A stretch of 11,869 bases of DNA. Source: Bacteroidales bacterium UBA3856 (lineage in GTDB: Bacteria; Bacteroidota; Bacteroidia; Bacteroidales; UBA932). How positions within the stretch are numbered: the first letter of the stretch is position 1; every line of letters starts with the position of its first letter. Location: positions 8,334 to 20,202 of the forward strand of contig DGHE01000167.1 of the NCBI GenBank assembly GCA_002392525.1, given 5' to 3'. Position numbers and translations under genes: made by a program. The notes beneath the pieces were generated by a model. The model was given only the letters and a program-made list of their open reading frames with translations. It did no database searches and was not told where the DNA came from. Below, one piece after another: positions 1 to 5,986 of this stretch.

Positions 1-1010
1 CCGGTGACGTCAATCATGCACATGTCCATGCAGATATTGCCGATGGTGGGAGCGCGGTGTCCGTTCACGCTGAAGGAGGCTGCACCCCGTCCCAGGTGGC
101 GGTCGATGCCATCGGCATAACCCACCGGGATGGTGGCGATGACGGTGCCTTCCTTCGCATGGCCCCATCGGCCATAACCGACCGTCTCTCCCGGGCCCAG
201 TTTCTTAATCTGCAGGATCTTGCACTTGAGCGAAGCGACGGGCGCCAGGCGCTTCCCCGGCAGGGAGCTGATGCCGTAGATGCCAATTCCCAGGCGTACC
301 ATGTCAAACTGGTACTGGGGGAACCGCTCAATTCCGGCGCTGTTGAGGATGTGGCGCATGGGCATGTAGCCAATGCCGTCGGCGATATAGGCGGCGTTGT
401 CGCGGAACATGTGGATCTGGCCCAGGGTGAATTCGTCTTCCGAGGGGTCTTCGGCCACGCACAGGTGGGAAAAACACGCCTTGACCTTCACCTCCGGGGT
501 AACCTTGAGGTATTCCACCAGCTCCGGCAGTTCCTCGGTCATGAAGCCCAGCCGGTGCATGCCGGTGTCCAGCTTGATGTGGACAGGATAGTCTTTGAGT
601 CCTTTTTCCCGCAATACTTCCACCAGCTTTTTGAGCGAGTACAGGTTGGGAATGCTGGGTTCCATGCGCGTCTGAACAATTTCCGGAAAGAAGTCGGTGC
701 CGGCTGTGAGGACGAGGATGGGGAGCGAAATGCCGTTACGGCGCAGCTCCAGGCCCTCCACAGGGTAGGCAACGGCCAGGTAATCGGCTCCGGCCCGCTG
801 CATCATGGACGCAAACTCCACGGCACCATGGCCATAGGCATTTGCCTTGACCAGCACCAGCAGTTTGGTTTTGGGATCCAGAAGGGTACGGAAATACCGG
901 TAGTTTTCTACCGCGGCCCCCAGATTTAGCTCCAGACGGGAAAAATCATCCTCTATTTTGCGCACGTAATCCATAATCAAGTCTACAAAATTAATACTTC
1001 CTGCTGACAT
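1..1010 (-). CDS. alr: Alanine racemase, 3' end cut by window edge
   Basis: PLP-dependent interconversion of L- and D-alanine in the cytoplasm, supplying D-Ala for peptidoglycan. This strand was translated by hand: 336 residues are visible and the C-terminus lies beyond position 1. The PLP lysine is K55 in LVKANAYGHG. Other family signatures are KLDTGMHRLGF (about 146-156), SHLCVAEDP (181-189), NSAGIERF (223-230), DMVRLGIGIYGIS (236-248), GYADGIDR (297-304) and the late block GNICMDMCMIDVT (324-336). An in-frame stop (TAG) lies upstream of the ATG at 1010 with no other ATG between, so this is a standalone Alr and not the MurF-Alr fusion found in many Bacteroidota. The ATG at 974 (MDYVRKIEDD) is an alternative start and would put the PLP lysine at residue 43, nearer the position usual in the family. 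The gene diverges from the zinc peptidase gene. Confidence 0.96.
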   Translation of the reverse strand, partial: MSAGSINFVDLIMDYVRKIEDDFSRLELNLGAAVENYRYFRTLLDPKTKLLVLVKANAYGHGAVEFASMMQRAGADYLAVAYPVEGLELRRNGISLPILVLTAGTDFFPEIVQTRMEPSIPNLYSLKKLVEVLREKGLKDYPVHIKLDTGMHRLGFMTEELPELVEYLKVTPEVKVKACFSHLCVAEDPSEDEFTLGQIHMFRDNAAYIADGIGYMPMRHILNSAGIERFPQYQFDMVRLGIGIYGISSLPGKRLAPVASLKCKILQIKKLGPGETVGYGRWGHAKEGTVIATIPVGYADGIDRHLGRGAASFSVNGHRAPTIGNICMDMCMIDVT

Positions 1011-1026
1011 TTCGGCATAAAAAATG

Positions 1027-1034
1027 TATTTTTG
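1027..1034 (+). promoter_or_regulatory. Putative -7 box (TATTTTTG) for the zinc peptidase gene
   Basis: Matches the Bacteroidota -7 consensus TAnnTTTG and ends 42 nt before the ATG at 1077. I see no clear -33 TTTG at the expected 19-21 nt spacing. If used, transcription would start around the foot of the hairpin at 1037-1064. Confidence 0.5.
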
Positions 1035-1036
1035 TG

Positions 1037-1064
1037 CGGCGGTCCACTATTTGATGGACTGTCG
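1037..1064 (+). repeat. Intergenic inverted repeat, 10-bp stem, 8-nt loop
   Basis: The left arm CGGCGGTCCA (1037-1046) pairs with the right arm TGGACTGTCG (1055-1064), with two G-T wobbles as read on the plus strand. The loop is CTATTTGA. A T-run lies just upstream (1029-1033) and an A-run just downstream (1065-1070), which is the opposite of an intrinsic terminator. It sits in the likely 5' UTR of the zinc peptidase gene and in the divergent alr control region. Its right arm recurs in the hairpin at 11121-11156. Confidence 0.6.
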
Positions 1065-1076
1065 AAAAAACATTAA

Positions 1077-1763
1077 ATGACTATGTCCTCTTCTCTTATT
1101 TGGATGATCATGATCGCGGTGATGGTGGGCAGTATGCTCATCCAGGGTATGTTACAGCGCCGCTTTGAAAAATATTCAGAAGTTCCCACCAGCCTTACGG
1201 GAGCAGAAGTTGCCTCCCGCATGTTGCAGGCGCACGGTATCCGGGACGTGAAAATCGTCTCCATTCCCGGTAAGCTCACCGACCACTATGACCCCACCAC
1301 CAAGACGGTGAACCTGAGTGAAAACGTCTACTACGGGCGTTCCGTTGCCGCTGCCGCCGTTGCCGCCCACGAGTGCGGCCACGTCGTACAGCACGCCACC
1401 GGCTATGCCTGGCTCACCATGCGCTCGGCCCTGGTTCCGGTGGTGTCCTTCTCCAACAACATCGTGTCCTGGGTGCTGCTGGCGGGTGTGCTCCTTATCA
1501 ACATCTTCCCGTCCCTTATCTGGATCGGCATCGGCCTGTTTGCCCTTACCACCCTTTTCAGCTTCGTGACCCTCCCTGTGGAGATCAACGCCAGCGCGCG
1601 TGCCGTCAAGTGGCTGGAGCGGGACGGCATCGTGAGCTACGAGACCAAGCCCATGGCCGTGGATGCCCTGAAATGGGCTGCCTATACCTACGTCATCGCC
1701 GCCATCGGCTCGCTGGCCACCCTCCTCTACTACATCTCCATCGCGCAGGGACGCCGTCGCTAA
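1077..1763 (+). CDS. YugP-type membrane zinc metallopeptidase
   Basis: A 228-residue integral membrane protein of the neutral zinc metallopeptidase family typified by Bacillus YugP (Zn_peptidase_2), distantly HtpX-like. The zinc motif HExxH is visible as AAHECGHVVQH near residues 97-107. A later Glu in the block LPVEINASARAVKWL (about 163-177) fits the third zinc ligand seen in relatives. Hydrophobic segments lie at about 6-25, 122-140, 143-163 and 201-222. Substrates are not known to me; membrane-protein quality control is a plausible inference. The ATG at 1077 is used, and an ATG two codons later (1083) is possible. There is no Shine-Dalgarno sequence. It is transcribed alone, divergent from alr, with 116 nt before the next gene. 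Confidence 0.9.
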   Translation: MTMSSSLIWMIMIAVMVGSMLIQGMLQRRFEKYSEVPTSLTGAEVASRMLQAHGIRDVKIVSIPGKLTDHYDPTTKTVNLSENVYYGRSVAAAAVAAHECGHVVQHATGYAWLTMRSALVPVVSFSNNIVSWVLLAGVLLINIFPSLIWIGIGLFALTTLFSFVTLPVEINASARAVKWLERDGIVSYETKPMAVDALKWAAYTYVIAAIGSLATLLYYISIAQGRRR

Positions 1764-1805
1764 TTTGCGCACCCGTGATAACTGCTTGGTTCTCAGCGTT
1801 ATAGT

Positions 1806-1841
1806 TTTTTCTCTTTGGGAAAATCAGCCTAAAGAGAAAAA
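1806..1841 (+). repeat. Intergenic inverted repeat, 14-bp stem, 8-nt loop
   Basis: TTTTTCTCTTTGGG (1806-1819) pairs with CCTAAAGAGAAAAA (1828-1841) with a single G-T wobble; the loop is AAAATCAG. It lies 42 nt after the zinc peptidase stop and 38 nt before the DJ-1-family start. On either strand the 5' arm is U-rich and the 3' arm A-rich, with no U-run after the stem, so it is not a classical intrinsic terminator. It may be a 3'-end or 5'-UTR RNA structure. The rest of the gap (1842-1879) is AT-rich, and I see no convincing -7 box in it. Confidence 0.6.
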
Positions 1842-1879
1842 CTTAGAATATTAATAGTCAATAAATTATAAACGATTCG

Positions 1880-2452
1880 ATGAAAGGAGTACACATTTTT
1901 CTGGCCGATGGTTTCGAGGATATGGAAGCTTTGGCAACGCGGGACGTGCTGCTGCGCGGCGGCGTACCGGTGGTAACCGTGTCCATTACGGACGAGTATC
2001 TGGTGGAAAGTTCCCACGGGCTGCAGGTGACGGCCGATACATCCTGGGCCGACCTTGAAGTGATGGAGCCCGGTACCGACGGGGCCGATGTCATGATCTT
2101 CCCCGGGGGAATGCCCGGCAGCAAGAACCTGGCCGGACATGCCGAACTGATGGAGATACTGCAGGATCACTGGGCACGCGGCGGTGCTGTGGCTGCCATT
2201 TGCGCTGCCCCCGGACTGGTGGTTTCGCAGCTGCCCGGCCTGGAAGGGAAACATGTTACGTGCTTCGACGGATTTGAACAGCCGCTCATCGAGGCGGACG
2301 CCGTTTACGGGAAAGAAGGAACAGTCGTTGACGGTACGCTCATCACAGGGCGTGGTGCAGGTTGGGCCGTGGAATTTGGCCTGGCCATCCTGTCCTATCT
2401 GAAGGGAAAGGAAGCAGCCGATAAAGTTCGTGGTGGCCTGATGCTGGCTTAG
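1880..2452 (+). CDS. DJ-1/PfpI-family protein (YajL/ThiJ-like)
   Basis: A 190-residue, single-domain cytoplasmic protein of the DJ-1/ThiJ branch of the class I glutamine amidotransferase-like fold. The conserved acidic residue is E16 in DGFEDMEA and the reactive cysteine is C108 in the nucleophile elbow AAICAAPG (about 105-112). The GGMPGSKNLA loop (76-85) and the late ITGRGAG region are also typical. Bacterial relatives are described as chaperones, glyoxalase III-like enzymes or protein/nucleotide deglycases, and the last activity is disputed, so only the family is called here. The position matching human DJ-1 His126 appears to be C128 or a nearby residue, not His. The only sensible start is ATG 1880, with no Shine-Dalgarno sequence. 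The stop TAG overlaps the stop of convergent tadA. Confidence 0.93.
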   Translation: MKGVHIFLADGFEDMEALATRDVLLRGGVPVVTVSITDEYLVESSHGLQVTADTSWADLEVMEPGTDGADVMIFPGGMPGSKNLAGHAELMEILQDHWARGGAVAAICAAPGLVVSQLPGLEGKHVTCFDGFEQPLIEADAVYGKEGTVVDGTLITGRGAGWAVEFGLAILSYLKGKEAADKVRGGLMLA

Positions 2453-2883
2453 CGCCTGCTTTTGAAAAAATCCAGCATCAGTGCGGCACATTCTTCCTGC
2501 AGCACGCCGCCGGCAGCTTCTGTACGCGGGTGCAGCAGGGAAGGCGTGAAGAGGGAGTAACCGCGGCGGACATCCGGTGCGCCGTAGACAATGCGGCTGA
2601 TCTGGGACCAGGCCAGGGCACCGGCGCACATGGGGCAGGGCTCCACCGTCACGTACAGGGTGCAGTCGGTGAGGTATTTCCCGCCCATGGCCTCGGAAGC
2701 GGCGGTGATGGCAATCATCTCGGCGTGGGCGGTGGTGTCACGGAGGCGCTCGGTCTCGTTGTGGCCACGGCCGATGATGCGCCCTTTCCAGACCACGACC
2801 GCGCCGATGGGAATCTCTCCCTGAGCCCGGGCAGCCTCCGCTTCGCGAAGGGCTTCGCGCATGAACTTTTCATCCATTTCCAT
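2449..2883 (-). CDS. tadA: tRNA-specific adenosine deaminase TadA
   Basis: A 144-residue zinc deaminase that converts A34 to inosine in the anticodon of tRNA-Arg(ACG), needed to read CGN codons. The catalytic zinc motifs are HAE (H53-A54-E55, with E55 the proton shuttle) and PCPMC (82-86, with C83 and C86 as ligands). GAVVV and GRGHNE lie upstream as expected, and the length is normal for bacterial TadA. The frame stays open further upstream, but that part has no family similarity and overlaps engB in antisense. The start is therefore ATG 2883 (MEMDEKF) or ATG 2877 (MDEKF). A TACCTTTG box only 3 nt before ATG 2883 favours 2877 or a nearly leaderless mRNA. It is divergent from engB, and its TAA overlaps the DJ-1 gene stop. 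Confidence 0.96.
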   Translation of the reverse strand: MEMDEKFMREALREAEAARAQGEIPIGAVVVWKGRIIGRGHNETERLRDTTAHAEMIAITAASEAMGGKYLTDCTLYVTVEPCPMCAGALAWSQISRIVYGAPDVRRGYSLFTPSLLHPRTEAAGGVLQEECAALMLDFFKSRR

Positions 2884-2884
2884 G

Positions 2885-2915
2885 TTGCAAAGGTACTCAA
2901 TTATTCTTATCTTTG
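2885..2915 (+). promoter_or_regulatory. Promoter for engB (-33 TTG, -7 TATCTTTG)
   Basis: TTG at 2885-2887, then 20 nt, then TATCTTTG at 2908-2915 matches the Bacteroidota sigma-ABfr pattern (TTTG, 19-21 nt, TAnnTTTG) apart from the first T of the -33 box. It lies 23 nt before the engB ATG and probably drives the long plus-strand gene run. Confidence 0.65.
2887..2894 (-). promoter_or_regulatory. Putative tadA -7 box (TACCTTTG)
   Basis: On the minus strand, TACCTTTG (2894 down to 2887) fits TAnnTTTG and is followed by CAAC and ATG 2883. A start site about 7 nt downstream would fall within or next to the ATG, giving a leaderless or nearly leaderless tadA message. It shares its bases with the -33 region of the engB promoter on the other strand. 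Confidence 0.45.
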
Positions 2916-2926
2916 CACGGTTATTT

Positions 2927-2932
2927 AGGAGG
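2927..2932 (+). promoter_or_regulatory. Strong Shine-Dalgarno (AGGAGG) of engB
   Basis: AGGAGG lies 6 nt before ATG 2939. It fixes the engB start there and argues against the in-frame ATG at 2861. Such a strong site is unusual among the starts in this window. Confidence 0.8.
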
Positions 2933-2938
2933 CGGTCC

Positions 2939-3535
2939 ATGAGAATCACAAGCGCGGAGTTTTCCGGAAGCAGCACGCGGGTGGGGCAGAAACCCCAGCG
3001 GCGCCTGCCCGAATTTGCTTTCATCGGCCGCTCCAATGTGGGAAAGAGTTCCCTCATCAACATGCTCACCGGCAATTCCAAACTGGCCAAAACGTCCCAG
3101 ACACCCGGCAAAACCCAGCTGGTGAACCATTTCCTCATCAACGACAACTGGTATCTTGTAGACCTTCCCGGTTACGGCTATGCCCGCCTGCCGGACAAAG
3201 ACCGCGCCCGGCTGCGTCACATCATCTGGGACTACATCAACCACTCGGAGGAAATGGTGATGCTCATGGTGCTCATCGACAGCCGCCATTCCATGCAGGA
3301 GGTAGACCTTCGCTTCATCTCGGAACTCGGAGAAAAGGGCATCCCCTTCGGCATCATCTTCACCAAGGCCGATAAACAGGGCTCCGAGGCCCTTCAGCGC
3401 CAGGTGCTGGAGAACAAAGGACGCCTGCTCGAAGACTGGGAAGAGTTGCCGCCGTGCTTTGTGTCGTCCTCGGTGAGCGGAGAAGGAAAGGAAGAAATAC
3501 TTAACTATATCGGAACTATTCTTAATTCAATATGA
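2939..3535 (+). CDS. engB: Ribosome biogenesis GTPase EngB/YsxC
   Basis: A 198-residue TrmE-Era-EngA-YihA GTPase required for late 50S subunit assembly. The GTPase motifs are in order: G1 GRSNVGKSS (30-38), G2 threonine within TSQTPGKTQ (52-60), G3 DLPGYG (75-80), G4 TKAD (142-145) and G5 around SSSVSGEG (176-183). It is a single GTPase domain of normal length. The start at 2939 is set by the AGGAGG site and by family length; the longer in-frame start at 2861 would add 26 residues of non-family sequence overlapping tadA. It is the first gene of a nine-gene run, and its TGA overlaps the prs ATG (ATGA), suggesting translational coupling. Confidence 0.96.
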   Translation: MRITSAEFSGSSTRVGQKPQRRLPEFAFIGRSNVGKSSLINMLTGNSKLAKTSQTPGKTQLVNHFLINDNWYLVDLPGYGYARLPDKDRARLRHIIWDYINHSEEMVMLMVLIDSRHSMQEVDLRFISELGEKGIPFGIIFTKADKQGSEALQRQVLENKGRLLEDWEELPPCFVSSSVSGEGKEEILNYIGTILNSI

Positions 3536-4527
3536 TCAATGCAGTCCATGAGCACCGTTTGGCGCTGTTTACTTGTGATGCTTCCCGCTACTTCGCGGAG
3601 AAGGTAGTTGCCGCTATGAACCGTATGAAGCAGGAGAACGATCCCGAGATCGTCCTGGGCCCCCTCGAAGTCGCCCGCTTCAGTGACGGTGAATTCCAAC
3701 CCTATTTCCAGGAGAGCGTGCGTGGCGCCACCTGTTTTATCATCCAGTCCACTTTCCCCACCTCCGACAACCTGATGGAGCTTCTCCTGTCCGTAGACGC
3801 TGCCAAGAGGGCATCGGCCGACCGTGTCATCGCCGTCATCCCTTACTATGGCTGGGCCCGTCAGGACCGCAAGGACAAGCCCCGCACCTCCATCGGTGCC
3901 AAGCTGGTGGCCAACATGCTTAAGGTAGCAGGGGCCGATGCCGTCATGACCTGCGACCTTCACGCAGACCAGATCCAGGGCTTCTTCGACTTCCCCGTGA
4001 ACCACCTCTACGCCAGCTACGATTTCCTGGGCATCCTCAAAAAGCTCCAGAAGGAGTTCAAGGACACCCTTACGCTGGCCGCTCCCGACATGGGCGGCGC
4101 CAAGCGCGTCCACGCCTATGCCAAGAACCTGCATACGCCCGTTGTCATCTGCCACAAGACCCGCGCCAAGGCCAATGTGATTGAGAAGATCGTTCCCATC
4201 GGCGAGGTCGAGGGCCGTGACATCGTGATCATCGACGATATCATCGATACCGCCGGTACCCTCACCGAGGCTGCCAACGAGCTCCTCCGCCGCGGAGCCC
4301 GCAGCGTGCGTGCCTTCGCTACGCACCCTGTGCTCTCCGGCCCCGCCTACGAGCGCATCGACAAGAGCGCCCTCTCCGAGGTCTACGTCACCGACACCAT
4401 TCCGCTGGATCCTTCCAAGAAGGCTTTCCAGAGCAAGTTCCGCGTAGTTTCGCTGGCCGATACCTTCGCCCGGATGATCCTTCGCGTGTACAACTACGAG
4501 CCCATTTCATCCGAATTCCCCCTCTAA
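3532..4527 (+). CDS. prs: Ribose-phosphate pyrophosphokinase (PRPP synthetase)
   Basis: A cytoplasmic enzyme that makes PRPP from ribose 5-phosphate and ATP for purine, pyrimidine, NAD, His and Trp synthesis. The 331 residues cover two phosphoribosyltransferase-like domains. Visible signatures are the catalytic flexible loop YYGWARQDRKDKPR (105-118), CDLHADQIQGFFD with the metal-site H144 (141-153), APDMGG (184-189), and the PRPP-binding loop IVIIDDIIDTAGT (231-243). The length is slightly above the common 310-320, with the extra at the N-terminus. It overlaps engB by 4 nt and is followed after 6 nt by the small membrane protein gene. Its product also feeds NAD biosynthesis, to which nadE at the end of the same run belongs. 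Confidence 0.97.
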   Translation: MINAVHEHRLALFTCDASRYFAEKVVAAMNRMKQENDPEIVLGPLEVARFSDGEFQPYFQESVRGATCFIIQSTFPTSDNLMELLLSVDAAKRASADRVIAVIPYYGWARQDRKDKPRTSIGAKLVANMLKVAGADAVMTCDLHADQIQGFFDFPVNHLYASYDFLGILKKLQKEFKDTLTLAAPDMGGAKRVHAYAKNLHTPVVICHKTRAKANVIEKIVPIGEVEGRDIVIIDDIIDTAGTLTEAANELLRRGARSVRAFATHPVLSGPAYERIDKSALSEVYVTDTIPLDPSKKAFQSKFRVVSLADTFARMILRVYNYEPISSEFPL

Positions 4528-4533
4528 CAGCCC

Positions 4534-4782
4534 ATGAAAACCCTCCTTGCAGCTATCGTATTCGTCGGTCTCGCCGTGATCCTTCTCGGCGTCAATATCT
4601 TCTTTTTCCATCGGCCCTTCCCCGACGGAGAGATATCCACCAATCCGGAAATGCGCAAGCGGGGTATCAAATGTGCCAAACAGGAGGAAATGGAAATGCT
4701 GGCGGCCGCGAAGGGTAAGAAACCGGTATGCGACGGCAATGTGTCGGATGCCTGCTCTTCTTGCGCCATAAATTGTAAATAG
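4534..4782 (+). CDS. Small Cys-rich single-pass membrane protein
   Basis: An 82-residue protein I cannot assign to a characterised family. Residues 4-25 form one hydrophobic helix. A soluble tail follows, with FPDGEISTNPEMRKRG (29-44) and five cysteines at 47, 66, 74, 77 and 81, the last three as CxxCxxxC next to the C-terminus. The N-terminus has few positive charges (K2), while the region after the helix has R27 and then the basic stretch RKRG, so the topology is unclear. The layout (one helix plus a cysteine tail) recalls small iron- or redox-handling membrane proteins such as NqrM, but that is only an analogy. It lies 6 nt after prs and 1 nt before the PHP gene, so it is surely co-transcribed. 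The compact coding frame between close neighbours supports it being real. Confidence 0.8.
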   Translation: MKTLLAAIVFVGLAVILLGVNIFFFHRPFPDGEISTNPEMRKRGIKCAKQEEMEMLAAAKGKKPVCDGNVSDACSSCAINCK

Positions 4783-4783
4783 C

Positions 4784-5986
4784 ATGATAAAACGTATTCT
4801 GCGGGCTGTTGCAAAGCTCGCGGCCACCCTCATATCCCTTTTCGTGCTGACGCTGGTGATTTCCAGCGTCGGCCCCGTTTATAGGTTCAGGGCTCCCAGG
4901 CCTTTCTCGGGGGCGGATATCTTTAATCCCTATGCCTCCCTGGACACCGTCGAAGGCTGGAAACGGGCCAATTTCCACACGCACACGCGTGTGAAGGGCC
5001 CCTGGCCCGTGAACGAGTGCCCTCAGTGGCCCGCGTACGTGGATTCCGTGTACCGGGTGCTGGGATATGACATTGTCACTTTCTCCAATCACAACGAGAT
5101 TACCCGGCATCCCTATGACACCGCCCTGCAGGTAAACGTGTACGAGCATGGGTACAGTATTCCGCAGTATCACCTCCTGGTATTCGGAAGTGAGAAGGTG
5201 AATCACTGGGACCCGCTCTTGCCCCTTACGGCATCCCGGAAGCAGTTTGCCTTGGACTACCTTGGGAAAACCAGTGACTTTATCCAGATGAACCACCCCT
5301 ACCGCGTGCGTTTTTCAAGGAAGAGTCACCTGGAGAAACTCTCCGGCTACGAAATCATGGAGCTGGACACCCATATCAGCACCGAGAATGAGTACTGGGA
5401 CTGGGCGCTCAGCGCCGGCCACTACAGTTTCGGCCTTGCCAACGACGACCTTCATTTCCCGGACCGCCATGAGAAAATCGCCATCCGCTGCAACTTCATC
5501 CAGACGCCATCGGGCTCCTATGAAGACCTGAAGAAGGCCCTCCTTGGCGGCTGCTATTACTCCATGCGGGTTCCGGACTACGGAAACGGAGACTGGGAGG
5601 AGAAGATTGCCCGGAACCACCAGCTCCCGAAGGTGGAGAACATCGGCCTCAGGGACAGCACCCTCTTTATCAAGCTGTCGCAGCCGGCCGACAGTATCCG
5701 CGTGAACGGACAGGACCACGCCACGCTGGCCCTGGCGCTCCAGGCCGATTCTCTCTCATATACCCTGCGGGCCGATGATCCCTTTGCGCGTTTCACCGCT
5801 TTCTTCCCGGACGGGGCGGTGATTTACTCCAACCCCTTTGCCCGGTACGATGCATCGGCCGGTGCATTTCCTCCGAAGGAAGAGCCGCAGCCGGTAAACT
5901 GGGTGCTCACTCTTTTGTATAATCTGCTTCTTCTGGCCCTTGCCTCCGCACTGGTGGCGGGCCTGGTGAAACTGTTCAAACGATGA
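4784..5986 (+). CDS. Membrane-anchored periplasmic PHP-domain phosphoesterase
   Basis: A 400-residue PHP-domain (polymerase and histidinol phosphatase) protein with a membrane helix at each end. The N-terminal helix (about 8-30) follows basic residues and the C-terminal helix (about 372-396) ends in KLFKR, so both termini should be cytoplasmic and the catalytic domain periplasmic. Likely metal ligands are H65 and H67 (FHTHT), H103 (SNHNE), E137 (FGSE), H171 (MNHPYR) and D222/H224 (NDDLH, matching the usual SDAH). The usual aspartate of the TDH motif is N102 here. Residues about 280-355 look like a small beta-rich add-on domain. The substrate is unknown; PHP proteins are typically metal-dependent phosphoesterases. 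Its TGA overlaps the ATG of the phosphoethanolamine transferase gene, suggesting coupled synthesis and work on the same envelope molecules (inference). Confidence 0.85.
   Translation: MIKRILRAVAKLAATLISLFVLTLVISSVGPVYRFRAPRPFSGADIFNPYASLDTVEGWKRANFHTHTRVKGPWPVNECPQWPAYVDSVYRVLGYDIVTFSNHNEITRHPYDTALQVNVYEHGYSIPQYHLLVFGSEKVNHWDPLLPLTASRKQFALDYLGKTSDFIQMNHPYRVRFSRKSHLEKLSGYEIMELDTHISTENEYWDWALSAGHYSFGLANDDLHFPDRHEKIAIRCNFIQTPSGSYEDLKKALLGGCYYSMRVPDYGNGDWEEKIARNHQLPKVENIGLRDSTLFIKLSQPADSIRVNGQDHATLALALQADSLSYTLRADDPFARFTAFFPDGAVIYSNPFARYDASAGAFPPKEEPQPVNWVLTLLYNLLLLALASALVAGLVKLFKR

Noticed and set aside
57..929. A 290-codon open frame on the plus strand over alr
   Set aside because: It is antisense to a clear alanine racemase; the protein shows no recognisable family, and its length is explained by codon bias in GC-rich genes.
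1011..1076. A MurF-Alr fusion, common in Bacteroidota
   Set aside because: An in-frame TAG precedes the alr start and the divergent zinc peptidase gene begins at 1077, so there is no room for MurF.
1176..1772. A 198-codon minus-strand open frame over the zinc peptidase gene
   Set aside because: It is Gly/His/Asp-rich antisense translation with no family signature. The plus strand carries HECGH and membrane helices.
2861..2938. N-terminal extension of engB to ATG 2861
   Set aside because: It would overlap tadA and the promoter region; AGGAGG before ATG 2939 and family length fix the start.
2884..3147. N-terminal extension of tadA to 3147
   Set aside because: The extra 88 residues have no deaminase similarity and are antisense to the G1 region of engB.
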